A stretch of 45,187 nucleotides of DNA, taken from NCBI GenBank assembly GCA_038850275.1, contig JAWCLZ010000010.1, forward strand, positions 1 to 45,187, given 5' to 3'. Under the pieces are notes generated by a model. It worked only from the letters and a program-made list of their open reading frames with translations. It did not search any database and had not been told where the DNA came from. Shown piece after piece: positions 1 to 8,063 of this stretch (positions are counted from its first letter, which is position 1; each line of letters opens with the position of its first letter). Made by a program: the position numbers and the translations under genes. Source of the DNA: JAWCLZ01 sp038850275 (lineage in GTDB: Archaea > Halobacteriota > JAWCLZ01).

Positions 1-2
1 GC

Positions 3-110
3 AAGCATAGAATATTGGAGAATCAATTTAAAAGCTATAGAGAAAAAATTGAAGCAATGAGGAGATTTGAAAAGTGGAGATCTAAGAAATCGGAAGATAA
101 AAGTAAATAA
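3..110 (+). CDS. C-terminal end of an unidentified protein, cut by the window edge
   Basis: An open frame runs in from the left edge and stops at TAA 108-110. The 35 residues are strongly charged and helical-looking (for example REKIEAMRRFEKWRSKK), as in the tail of a soluble or nucleic-acid-binding protein. I do not recognise a family and the frame choice is not certain, because a second frame is also open for the first 57 bases. It converges on the broken toxin-antitoxin locus on the minus strand. Confidence 0.35.
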   Translation, partial: KHRILENQFKSYREKIEAMRRFEKWRSKKSEDKSK

Positions 111-126
111 CAAGTTTGAATGGATA

Positions 127-608
127 TTAAAGTTCTATTATCTCGCCTGCTTTTTTAACTAGCCAGACCCAAGCGCTTCCAACCCTCTTTATACCTCGCT
201 TTCTAAGCTCGCGTTTTGCCTTTGGAATTGTTTTCCTCAAGAAGCCTTTATCGTGGATTATTATTCCATCTTGAATTGCATCTAAGATATAGCCTGTTCT
301 AGCTTTAAATTGCTCTAGGAATTCCCCTTCTGTTAGCCATATGCTTTGTATTAAAGCAGGAGAGCTTTCTATTTCTCTAACAATTTTTGCTCTTTCAAAT
401 AAATCCCTTGGTAATTTCTTGGTAACTACAATTAAATCTACATCGCTCTTGGGAAATGGCAATTCCTCTCTCCTTGCTAATGAGCCGAATAATAATAGCC
501 GAATAATAATACTCCAGTTGCTTTATCTTTGACTTTCTCGAGATATTCTTGGATCAAAGCCGCGTATTCTCTATTTAGATTCAAATCCTTTAAGGAAGTT
601 TTTCCCAA
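127..608 (-). pseudogene. MNT-type nucleotidyltransferase (antitoxin partner of HEPN), frameshifted by a 14-bp duplication
   Basis: The protein is a minimal nucleotidyltransferase of the pol-beta fold. With one copy of the 14-bp repeat at 483-510 removed, the frame gives the catalytic motif VLLFGSLARR followed by KSDVDLIVV, i.e. the GS...DxD signature. The likely start is TTG at 608, preceded by a good Shine-Dalgarno GAGGTGA. As written, the extra 14 bases shift the frame exactly inside the GS motif, leaving an ATG-initiated 111-residue C-terminal part (127-462) without the glycine-serine loop. MNT proteins of this size are encoded next to HEPN proteins, and the broken HEPN gene lies directly upstream. 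Known HEPN-MNT antitoxins modify or block the HEPN RNase; activity of this copy is unlikely in its present form. Confidence 0.8.
483..510. repeat. Perfect 14-bp tandem duplication inside the MNT catalytic motif
   Basis: The unit AGCCGAATAATAAT occurs twice, at 483-496 and 497-510, without mismatch. Because 14 is not a multiple of three, the second copy shifts the reading frame. Deleting either copy restores one continuous frame through the GS motif of the nucleotidyltransferase. It could be a recent slippage mutation, a reversible switch or an assembly artefact. Confidence 0.95.
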
Positions 609-941
609 GCTTCATCACCTCAGCTGCGTTTTTAAATAGCAACTTGGATTTATCTGCATCATATATTTTCATGGGCATTATTATTCTATCAAGTAACTCA
701 AGCTCTACAATTTATATTTATTGCCCCTTATTACCATGAGTTCTATGACTGAGGAGGGAAAATGAGTTTTACTGGTTCTATTCCCAAGAAGCTTAATATA
801 GCTTTGCAGACTTTTTCACAGCATTGCTGAGAATGAAAAACCGAGCTTGGGAATCTATTGTTCTCCAAGTCGATGGCTGCATCCTTAAGGTTCTTCCTCA
901 GCCATCTTCAACCAATATTCAGATTTAGTTTTATTATTCAT
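571..941 (-). pseudogene. HEPN-domain toxin gene, several frameshifts
   Basis: Starting at ATG 941, the frame reads KSEYWLKMAEE, then shifts near 890. It continues in the next frame as LKDAAIDLENNRF, SSVFHSQQCCEKVCKAI and LSFLGIEPVK, then shifts again. It ends with a piece whose ATG is at 678 and whose TAG stop is at 571-573. Joined, the pieces have the length and pattern of a HEPN protein (about 120 residues), including the RX6H motif RFPSSVFH that supplies the RNase site in active HEPN toxins. The 3' end overlaps the start of the MNT gene, the usual arrangement of HEPN-MNT modules. At least two shifts and one in-frame stop mean it is not translated as a full protein. Confidence 0.75.
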
Positions 942-960
942 ACTTTTTAAGTTTCATTTC

Positions 961-2235
961 TCAAGCCATTCGCTGTTCCATATAGCGCTTGATTATAAAT
1001 TCCTTTAAATTCAGGGGGTCTTGGACGAAGGTAACTATTGCTCTGCCATTTACCTTGGCTATTTCCTCGCAGAGTAGTTTTAACTCAGGTCTTTGGTCTA
1101 GCATTATTAAATTTAATCTTATATTTAGCTTCCCAGCTTCTCTAGCTGCCCTCATTGTACTTTGCACTGGGCTCTCACTCGCGGAGGATGAAGCAGTTGG
1201 CTCGCTATCTGTGATTAAGAATATACATCTATTTGCATCCTCTTTCTCTAGGGTTTTAACTGCTGTATCTAACGCTAAGCCTATATCTGTGTAGCCAATT
1301 GGTCGCAACTTAGTTAATTCACCTGGTGCCACTCTTCGCACTTCGTGATTATAAGCATATATGTGGAGCACGTCTTCTTTATATTCACGTTGCAATAGTT
1401 CTCTTAGTGCAAGTGCTGCCATTACCGCGCCTATGAATTTCTCTCCATCCATTGAAAATGAGATGTCAAGCAGGATTACATTTGCTACTCTAGCTAGGTG
1501 ATATGGCTCTCTTATCAATATATCCTCTCGCCTTAGCTTTAGTTCCTTGGGATCGTGTAGTGCACTTGAGATCAAGCTTTCTTGTATATCTAGCATGTCA
1601 TAGCTATGCCTATGCTCATCATACTCCTGTAATCGATGAGAGGGATATATTCCTAAGCCCTCGCTTTCAATTTCATGCGTTCCAATGCCTTGTTTTTCTA
1701 AATTTGCATAGGCTTCCTCTAGCACTCTTTTGGCGATTAATCTCTCTGCTTTAGCTGTAAATCCAGGTAGGTTTATGAACATATCTGGATATAAAAAATC
1801 GCGCTGTAGTCTCATTGATCCTACATCAAGGAAGTCTTCCTTAGTGAATTCTTCAACTATTTGCTCAGGGAAGTTTTTGATCATCTGCTTAGGTGAGAGA
1901 TCACTTGTTTTTATTTCCCCTTTTTTAACTTTATCCGCTAAGTATTCCCAAGCCTTTGCCCTCGCAGCCTTAAGCTTGCTATAAGCAGGGAAGTATTTCT
2001 CCCTCCAATCTCCCTTACTCCATCCTATTGCTGCAATTTGAGGTCTCTCTAGTTCTAGGTCTTTTTCCTTGAGGTAGCTCTCAACTATTTCAGTTATATT
2101 CACCTTTCCCTGTTTACTTTCTAAACTCCTTGGGTTGAATAGGCCATATAGTATATCCTCCGCTAGTTTTTCTCCAAAAATAGCTGTGAATTTTTCTCCC
2201 TTGGTTTCTAAGCATGGTTCACACTTTGGCTTCAT
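961..2235 (-). CDS. VWA-domain protein paired with a MoxR/ChlI-type ATPase
   Basis: This 424-residue soluble protein has a C-terminal von Willebrand A domain: the MIDAS start reads ILLDISFSMDGEKF (DxSxS), a later threonine lies in GYTDIGLAL, and the third acidic element is LITDSEPT. The N-terminal half is helical and begins with a CxxC pair (KPKCEPCLE). VWA proteins encoded beside AAA+ ATPases of the MoxR/ChlI kind act as adaptors that insert metals or remodel target proteins. The start codon overlaps the end of the ATPase gene by 17 bases, so the two are translationally coupled. The substrate is unknown. It resembles the CoxE/BchD type of pairing, but the target cannot be read from the sequence. 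Confidence 0.8.
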   Translation of the reverse strand: MKPKCEPCLETKGEKFTAIFGEKLAEDILYGLFNPRSLESKQGKVNITEIVESYLKEKDLELERPQIAAIGWSKGDWREKYFPAYSKLKAARAKAWEYLADKVKKGEIKTSDLSPKQMIKNFPEQIVEEFTKEDFLDVGSMRLQRDFLYPDMFINLPGFTAKAERLIAKRVLEEAYANLEKQGIGTHEIESEGLGIYPSHRLQEYDEHRHSYDMLDIQESLISSALHDPKELKLRREDILIREPYHLARVANVILLDISFSMDGEKFIGAVMAALALRELLQREYKEDVLHIYAYNHEVRRVAPGELTKLRPIGYTDIGLALDTAVKTLEKEDANRCIFLITDSEPTASSSASESPVQSTMRAAREAGKLNIRLNLIMLDQRPELKLLCEEIAKVNGRAIVTFVQDPLNLKEFIIKRYMEQRMA

Positions 2236-3706
2236 TTTCCATCAACTCTTTAACTATGTAACCATCTCGAGTTCTCTCCACCGCTCTGGGTAGGCAAATG
2301 CTCATGGAATGCAATATTATTTCAAGCGCAGCTAGATATTCCTCATCACTTGGGTTAGTTGTTCTTGAAATTCTATTTATAACTCCATCTACCTCTGGTT
2401 TTCCCCTTAGCTTGCTTAAGATTTGTATTTCAATTGGAATTCTACCTATTTTTCTAAGTTCTTTATATAAAGCGCTGAATTCTGCTTCACTGAGCTCATT
2501 GTATATCTCTCTACAGGTTTTAGCTATAGCTTGCTGAGCAAGTTGCTCTATTAATGTGGATTTAGATTCTTTCACTCCATAGGCGAGTTCTATTCTCCCA
2601 GCAAGTGCTAATTTAATTGTTTCAAATGCTTCGCCATAGTCGATGAGAAGAGGTATTTCTCTTCCACTTCGATTGGCTATTGATTTTATATGGTCGAAGA
2701 GCTTTATGGTTGCACGGCAGGAGGGCTCTGTTTCTATTTTCTTAGCGATTTCACATTTCTGCTTATCTCGAGCATATCTAACTATTCGAGCTAGAATTTT
2801 GAGGTGATAAAAAGGTATGGTTGGAGGCTGCTTTTTCACCTTAACTATATACATATTTCGCTTTCCAATTTCAATTTCATCCTCAAGGGTTTCAGGTGGT
2901 CCTATTTCAATTTGCTCCATTCTATCGAGGAGTGGTTCTTTGATTGGGTTTATACCTCGATAGTTAGCTGGATTGGTTGAAGCAATTTCTATGGCATCTA
3001 CTTTAAATGGCACTATATCTCCATCAGTGGTAGAAATTTGATGTTCTTCGAAGAGCTCGTGAAGTAGTGTTTGGAGAGAAGTTGGAATTGCCCCAAGTTC
3101 ATCGAAGTAGCCAACTCCTCGATTTGCCTTTAGAGCTCTACCCGGTATGAATACCTCGGGATCATCTAAGTCGTAGCCTTCTCTAATCTTCTGTATGGAA
3201 ATACCACCTATGAGCTGCCTAGTGGTGAGCATTGGATCACCTGGAATGCGAACCCATATCCTTGGAACCCAAGTTAGCTCAACCTTGCCGCTTATGATTT
3301 TGGCTTTGCAAGCTAAGCAAGTTGGCTTCGTTGGATCGTCGTTTATCTTGCAGCCTTTTATAGCTAGGAGTTTCTCTGGAAGTAACTTGGCAATTGCTTT
3401 GGAGAAAGTGGTTTTTCCATATCCTCTAGCGCCTTTGAATAATATGGGTGAGCCTGAGAGAAGAGCATTTTTAACCATTTCCTTCTCCTTGGCTTTGCCA
3501 ACCACATCTGGGAAGGGATCGATTCCATTTTTTTCACATTCAAGGATTCTCTCGCGTATGTAGTCAACTGGAGATTTTGAATGATAGTTCACGTATTCTT
3601 CGCTCCAGATGTCTACCTCTTTTCCATTTAAGTAATATTTAGGTGAGTTCTGCTTAGTAACTATGACTTCCTCTAATATTGCCTCTGGTCTAATTCTTCG
3701 CTTCAT
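2219..3706 (-). CDS. AAA+ ATPase of the MoxR/ChlI type with an inserted cysteine cluster
   Basis: This 495-residue protein has a Walker A motif (KGARGYGKTTFSKAI, about residues 96-110), a Walker B-like GVGYFDELGAIP, a sensor-1 region ASTNPANYRG and the arginine-finger region PLLDRMEQIEIGPPE, in the order found in ChlI/MoxR ATPases. Between Walker A and B sits an insertion with cysteines (AIKGCKINDDPTKPTCLACK) that could hold Zn or an Fe-S cluster; magnesium-chelatase I subunits do not normally carry this. The downstream VWA gene overlaps its end, so the pair probably forms one chaperone complex for metal insertion or protein activation. The client is unknown. It is the first gene of the pair, 45 bases after the small helical protein gene. 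Confidence 0.8.
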   Translation of the reverse strand: MKRRIRPEAILEEVIVTKQNSPKYYLNGKEVDIWSEEYVNYHSKSPVDYIRERILECEKNGIDPFPDVVGKAKEKEMVKNALLSGSPILFKGARGYGKTTFSKAIAKLLPEKLLAIKGCKINDDPTKPTCLACKAKIISGKVELTWVPRIWVRIPGDPMLTTRQLIGGISIQKIREGYDLDDPEVFIPGRALKANRGVGYFDELGAIPTSLQTLLHELFEEHQISTTDGDIVPFKVDAIEIASTNPANYRGINPIKEPLLDRMEQIEIGPPETLEDEIEIGKRNMYIVKVKKQPPTIPFYHLKILARIVRYARDKQKCEIAKKIETEPSCRATIKLFDHIKSIANRSGREIPLLIDYGEAFETIKLALAGRIELAYGVKESKSTLIEQLAQQAIAKTCREIYNELSEAEFSALYKELRKIGRIPIEIQILSKLRGKPEVDGVINRISRTTNPSDEEYLAALEIILHSMSICLPRAVERTRDGYIVKELMENEAKV

Positions 3707-3751
3707 TGCTCTAACTTATGTTGCTCCTCCTTAAAAGCTTACCTAGGAATT

Positions 3752-4114
3752 TCAAATTAAATCTTTGTCCACGAGGATTTGAAGCGATCCATGGCAAGCG
3801 GAAGTTATAAATGTGAGTGCTTCTGAGATGCATCGCTCAGCTTCATAGTAATCTCGAAGGCTAATTCTACCTAGAGCTTGCATTATCTTTTTATCTGCCT
3901 CAGCGAAGTTCTTTAAATTAGTCGCATTATGTGCAATTCTGATCTCAGTAAGTAAGGCTTCTAAAAAAGCAGTTAAGATCTTCTCTCCACCTGGGATGTG
4001 CTCAGGATTCAATCCTTCTAGGCGCTCAAGTAATTTAAATCCAATTATTAACTCCGACTTTAATCTCTCTGCATATTGAAATTCCTTTAAAGCTTGCTTT
4101 AATTCAGCCTCCAT
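3752..4114 (-). CDS. Small all-helical protein following hisS
   Basis: The 120-residue protein has no signal peptide or membrane segment and is predicted by eye to be mostly alpha-helical, with repeated hydrophobic heptads and a pattern like DYYEAERCISEALTFI near the end. It faintly recalls DUF357-type archaeal proteins, but I would not assign it. Its ATG lies inside the last codons of hisS (11-base overlap), so it is translationally coupled to histidyl-tRNA synthetase. Function unknown. Confidence 0.6.
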   Translation of the reverse strand: MEAELKQALKEFQYAERLKSELIIGFKLLERLEGLNPEHIPGGEKILTAFLEALLTEIRIAHNATNLKNFAEADKKIMQALGRISLRDYYEAERCISEALTFITSACHGSLQILVDKDLI

Positions 4115-5351
4115 TTTTAATCCTCCAAATTATTTCCTCCAAACTCAAATTCATTTGCTCTCCAGTATGCATGTTTCTCAGAGTTAGCTTTCCAGCTTTC
4201 AATTCAGCTTCACCTATGAATAAAGCATAATCTGCGCCTATTGCGTTTGCATGGGCAAGTTGATGCTTCAAGCTTCGATGCATCAAGTCTAAATCTACTG
4301 TAGCATATTTTCTCAATTGCAATGTGATTTTAAGTGCTTCATTTCGCATTTCATCTCCAGTTGTTATTACCGCTATTCTCTTTGGCTTCCTCACCTCAAC
4401 TTTGCCTCCAAGTGCTTCCATGACTCGATCAAAGCCTATGCCGAAGCCTGTTGCTGGTGTGTCTATTCCACCGAATAAATGAGCAAGTCTATAGCTACCT
4501 CCCCCTAATATTTGATTCTGCGCTCCTAATTCAGGTACATATGCTTCAAAGACTATTCCTGTGTAGTAATCCAGCCCTCTAGCTATGCTTAAGTCAACTT
4601 GATAGCTCACTCCATATAAATCTAAGAGCTTTAGAACTTCTGCAAAGCGCTTGTATTCCTCCCCCTCGCCTGTTATATCGCGCAATTTAAGCAGGGTTTC
4701 ATCTTTGTTCCCTTGTAGTGCTATTAAACTCAAAAGCATTGCTTTAGTGGAGATCTCAAGCTGATCTAGATAGGCTTGAAGTCCCCCTAGATCTTTTTTA
4801 TCTATATAGTCCAAGATTTTATCTTGCTTCTCGCTCTCAATTTCCCTCATAAGCATTCTGAGGATGTCCAAGCTACCTATGTGCAGCTTAGCTTCCACTC
4901 CAACTGCTTTTAGCATTTGCATCGCTAATGCAATTACCTCTGCATCTGCCTCAGGGGTATCTGCACCTATTAATTCGACTCCAAATTGCCAGAACTCTCT
5001 GAATCTACCCTTCTGAGGCTCTTCATAGCGGAAGCAGTTCTGGAAGTAATAAAGTTTTATGGGCTTAGGCGCCATTTGAAGTTCATTCACATAGAAGCGG
5101 ATTGAAGGAGCGGTTAGCTCGGGGCGAAGTGCTAAGTCTCTACCTGCTTTATCTTTAAAAGCATAGATCTCTTTCACTATTTCCTCCCCTGATTTCAAGG
5201 TGAATAGCTCCAGTGCTTCAAATGTTGGAGTGGCTATTTCACGATAGCCCCATTTCTCAACTATCTCTCGAAATCTTTGCTCCACAGCTCTGCGCTTCTC
5301 CATCTCTTCAGGATGGAAATCCCTAGTTCCTCTTGGTCTCTTTATCATCAT
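4104..5351 (-). CDS. hisS: Histidyl-tRNA synthetase
   Basis: This class II aminoacyl-tRNA synthetase charges tRNA-His. The 415 residues match the usual length. Visible motifs are the N-terminal motif 1 region KRPRGTRDFHPEEMEKR, motif 2 with FRYEEPQKGRFREFWQFG, the histidine-specific LDYYTGIVFEAY, the glycine loop ILGGGSYRLA and motif 3 TGFGIGFDRVMEAL. The C-terminal part has the anticodon-binding alpha/beta fold (RIAVITTGDE onward). The first residues overlap a remnant of a UPF0278 gene. The small helical gene downstream overlaps its stop. All residues expected for activity appear present. Confidence 0.97.
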   Translation of the reverse strand: MMIKRPRGTRDFHPEEMEKRRAVEQRFREIVEKWGYREIATPTFEALELFTLKSGEEIVKEIYAFKDKAGRDLALRPELTAPSIRFYVNELQMAPKPIKLYYFQNCFRYEEPQKGRFREFWQFGVELIGADTPEADAEVIALAMQMLKAVGVEAKLHIGSLDILRMLMREIESEKQDKILDYIDKKDLGGLQAYLDQLEISTKAMLLSLIALQGNKDETLLKLRDITGEGEEYKRFAEVLKLLDLYGVSYQVDLSIARGLDYYTGIVFEAYVPELGAQNQILGGGSYRLAHLFGGIDTPATGFGIGFDRVMEALGGKVEVRKPKRIAVITTGDEMRNEALKITLQLRKYATVDLDLMHRSLKHQLAHANAIGADYALFIGEAELKAGKLTLRNMHTGEQMNLSLEEIIWRIKNGG

Positions 5352-5499
5352 AGTTCTTCCTTTTCAACAATTCATTCCTTGCCTCTGCGATTAAGTCGAT
5401 TGTATTGATCTGCTCAATGAGATTCGCGAAGCCTTCTTTATCTCTAATATGGGCGTCAGTTATAGCTGTGGTATCTAGCACAAAACGCTGGCGCATCAT
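5323..5499 (-). pseudogene. N-terminal remnant of an RNA-ligase-partner protein (UPF0278, PIN-like)
   Basis: A 58-residue frame begins with MMRQRFVLDTTAITD and continues KEGFANLIEQI then DLIAEARNELL. The first part matches the start of the roughly 220-residue UPF0278/RNA-ligase-partner family, a PIN-like nuclease family usually encoded with an archaeal RNA ligase. The remaining three quarters are missing, and the frame runs into the start of hisS and stops there. The deletion seems to have joined the remnant directly to hisS, leaving its promoter and start upstream of that gene. It may still be translated as a short leader that overlaps the hisS start by 29 bases. Family assignment rests on the first 35-40 residues only. 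Confidence 0.6.
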
Positions 5500-5526
5500 T
5501 CCTTTGACTCCTTGAAAGCTATAGGA

Positions 5527-6129
5527 TTAATCATTTATATTTATCTTTTTAAGATCACTTGGTGTATTCACATTCATCAGCGTTTTCAACTCAGGGTCAA
5601 TTTTTTTGATCTCCTCAATTGAGATATAGCTCACTCTTGGCAGTTTATTGATCGCTGCTAAAATAACATGCTCCCCCTCTTCAATTGCCAGCTTTGCCGC
5701 TTGCATCATTGATGCACGCTTGTATACTGCATGAAGAGTCTCAATTCTTCCATCTTTCCACTTAGGTATTATAGCATCGGAATCTTGAGCTTGATTAAAT
5801 AGCATTTCCACCACTCTTGGATTGATAAAAGGCATGTCGCATGCTGCTATGAAAATTGAATTTGAATTAAGCACTTGCAAGCCAGCTAATATGCCAGCGA
5901 GAGGCCCGAATTCTGGAATCTCATCGTAAGTAAGCTTAACTTGGCCTATATATGGCCTCAAATGCTCTCCCTGCTCTCTATTTCCCGCTACTACAGCGAT
6001 TTCATCTACAACTTGCTCAAGGGATTCAAGCACTAAGTTTATCATCCTTTTCTTCCCAATTGCAAGTAGTGCTTTATCCCGCTGCATTCGAGTGCTCTTT
6101 CCACCTGCGAGAACTAAGCCCCCTCTCAT
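5527..6129 (-). CDS. mobA: Molybdenum cofactor guanylyltransferase
   Basis: MobA joins GMP to molybdopterin (or tungstopterin) to form the dinucleotide cofactor, as needed by formylmethanofuran and formate dehydrogenases. The 200-residue protein has the nucleotidyltransferase signature GGLVLAGGKSTRMQRDKAL at its N-terminus, the substrate loop EIPEFGPLAGILAGL and the metal-binding FIAACDMPFINP. Length and motif spacing are normal. The gene stands 27 bases upstream of the UPF0278 remnant and 39 bases downstream of the DUF835 gene on the same strand. Confidence 0.92.
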   Translation of the reverse strand: MRGGLVLAGGKSTRMQRDKALLAIGKKRMINLVLESLEQVVDEIAVVAGNREQGEHLRPYIGQVKLTYDEIPEFGPLAGILAGLQVLNSNSIFIAACDMPFINPRVVEMLFNQAQDSDAIIPKWKDGRIETLHAVYKRASMMQAAKLAIEEGEHVILAAINKLPRVSYISIEEIKKIDPELKTLMNVNTPSDLKKININD

Positions 6130-6168
6130 CCAATCCCTTTTTTCACCCTTGGAATATAAAAGTTTCTT

Positions 6169-6741
6169 TCAATTGGCTAATTTTTCATCTATGTGCATTA
6201 TTTTATCGCAGAACATTTTTAATTTACTTATAACTTGGTCATCTTCTTCATCGAGGGAGATGAATATGCCATCGATTTCCCATAGTCTCATTTTACAGGT
6301 TAAGAAGTGAATGAACTTGGTTACACTGCCGCTTTTATTGTAGATCAATAGAGTTGATAGGGAGTCCAAGAAAACAAATTTTTGCTTAGTTGGAATGGAT
6401 TTCACTGCTTGATCAAGTGCAATGCTTAATCCAGTGAGATCTTCAGCGTTATTGAGAAATAGCACGCCCTCGCTTTTCTCTGGCTTCCCACCTGCTAGCT
6501 GGGTGAATGCATCTATGAAGATCAGCATTCTCAGATCTACTTTATTCTCAAGCAGTTTCTTCATCGCGACATAGGGTTTATTCAAAGTTACATATACTCC
6601 TGGTTCTTTTTTGATATTAACTGCATACTCAATGAGTTTTAAAACTGCTTTGGTATAATTCTCAGCCTTGGCTAGGACTAGAATTATTCCTCTTTCTTTT
6701 TCAATTGCTGCCTCTTTTTCACACAACATATTTCCATTCAT
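6169..6741 (-). CDS. DUF835-type RecA/KaiC-like domain protein
   Basis: The 190-residue protein has the pattern of the archaeal DUF835 family, a degenerate RecA-like fold related to KaiC: NYTKAVLKLIEYAVN, a central LRMLIFIDAFTQLAGG, and KFVFLDSLSTLLIYN in the Walker B position followed by FIHFLTCKMRLWEIDG. No Walker A is visible, so ATP hydrolysis is unlikely. In other archaea the domain occurs in signalling proteins, often with histidine kinases, but here it stands alone. It is probably cytosolic. It is transcribed away from the flavoprotein gene across an AT-rich divergent promoter region. Confidence 0.75.
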   Translation of the reverse strand: MNGNMLCEKEAAIEKERGIILVLAKAENYTKAVLKLIEYAVNIKKEPGVYVTLNKPYVAMKKLLENKVDLRMLIFIDAFTQLAGGKPEKSEGVLFLNNAEDLTGLSIALDQAVKSIPTKQKFVFLDSLSTLLIYNKSGSVTKFIHFLTCKMRLWEIDGIFISLDEEDDQVISKLKMFCDKIMHIDEKLAN

Positions 6742-6896
6742 TCCATAAGCATAATTATGATGAACAATTATATTTATTTTTTGGTAAAAAATGCAATAAA
6801 TCCTTTAATTTATTTCAAAATAATAAAATTCTTATTTTTTTTAAATTCTACTGCATTCGCTAAATTTATGTGTTGCTAGCGCTATTTTTTCAAAAA
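6742..6896. promoter_or_regulatory. Divergent AT-rich promoter region
   Basis: This 155-base gap between the DUF835 gene (minus) and the flavoprotein gene (plus) is almost entirely A and T, with several TATA-like tracts such as the stretch around 6765-6785 and 6825-6845. It presumably carries promoters for both directions. I cannot fix the exact TATA box or start sites. Confidence 0.5.
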
Positions 6897-8063
6897 ATGA
6901 ATACAGATTTACTAGTAGTTGGCAGCAGCGCTGCTGGGTTGATGGCTGCTAAAAGAGCAGCTGAATTACTGAAGCAAGAGTTTTCAATTACTTTGATAGA
7001 TAGAAAAGAAAAAATTGGAGTCCCTCCCTCTCCAGCTAATACTTTTTTCAAGACAATGTGGGATAGAACTGGAGAGCAATTGAATATGGAATATGTTTTA
7101 AATGAAGTTAAGGGAATGCATATAATCTCTCCATCGCTTCATAGAGTTGAGATCAAAACCCCTGGCTATGTAATCGATCGCTCTAAATTCGATGAATATT
7201 ATGCGAGAGAGCTTGAGAAACTCGGGGTTGAGATAAATAAAGCTGAGGCAAAAAGCTTGCTTAAAAATGGCAGTAGAATAGTAGGGGTGTCCACAGCTCA
7301 AGGGGATATAAACTCAAAGCTAACTATAATTGCAAATGGCGTGGAATCGGAACTTACGATAGCAGCTGGGCTTAAAGCTATGAAATATCCAGAGGACATA
7401 GCCTGGGCATATGAAGTTGAAGTCCAGAGCAAGGGAATTGGTGAAGCAGATTTTTTTGAGTATTATATTGGAAGCATCGCGCCAGGCTGGAAAGCAACTT
7501 ATTCGCCTTATGGCAATGATAGAGCCTCGCTTGGGATTTTTGTAAGAGGCTTTGGAAGAGAAATTGAGCACTTCCTCCATTCCTATGTTGAGAGGTTTAA
7601 GCGAATTAAGGGAATTGAGATTTTGAAAATATGCGAGTTCAAGAGAGGTGGGGATCCAATTGCAACTATTCCAAATGAAATAGCTGGAGAGGGGGTTATG
7701 ATAGTTGGAGGTGCTTGCGGGCAGAGTGGAATATGCTATGGGATGCTGGCTGGTAAAATCGCTGGAGAAGTAGCAGCCAAGGCTTTAATTTCAAATAACT
7801 TCTCAAGAGGATTTTTAAGAGAATATGAATCAAAGTGGAGGGAAAAATTGCAGTGGGAGTATCAAATGGGACGTGCTGCATTGGAGTTGATTAAAAAAAT
7901 GAGAGATGATGAAATAGATGCAATTGTAAAAGCACTTGAGAAAGAGGATATCTCAAAGTATTTAAAAGGTAGCGCTTGGGAGATTGCATTTAAAGTTGGC
8001 GTGCAAGTGCTGATGAAATCTCCTAGTTCAATTTTATTAATCAGCAGGCTGATGTTATGTTGA
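6897..8063 (+). CDS. Geranylgeranyl-reductase-family flavoprotein
   Basis: FAD-dependent reductases of this family saturate isoprenoid chains of archaeal lipids or quinones; close relatives act on other substrates. The N-terminal Rossmann motif is DLLVVGSSAAGLMAAKRAAE, with the family pattern continuing through KIGVPPSPANTFF, where most lipid reductases have a cysteine-containing loop. The second FAD motif is GVMIVGGACGQSGICYGMLAG. I chose ATG 6897 because the Rossmann strand starts right there; a GTG at 6870 would add nine hydrophobic residues. The final 7 bases overlap the radical SAM gene, so both are one transcription unit. The true substrate is not readable. It looks cytosolic or peripheral, with no clear membrane segment. 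Confidence 0.8.
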   Translation: MNTDLLVVGSSAAGLMAAKRAAELLKQEFSITLIDRKEKIGVPPSPANTFFKTMWDRTGEQLNMEYVLNEVKGMHIISPSLHRVEIKTPGYVIDRSKFDEYYARELEKLGVEINKAEAKSLLKNGSRIVGVSTAQGDINSKLTIIANGVESELTIAAGLKAMKYPEDIAWAYEVEVQSKGIGEADFFEYYIGSIAPGWKATYSPYGNDRASLGIFVRGFGREIEHFLHSYVERFKRIKGIEILKICEFKRGGDPIATIPNEIAGEGVMIVGGACGQSGICYGMLAGKIAGEVAAKALISNNFSRGFLREYESKWREKLQWEYQMGRAALELIKKMRDDEIDAIVKALEKEDISKYLKGSAWEIAFKVGVQVLMKSPSSILLISRLMLC

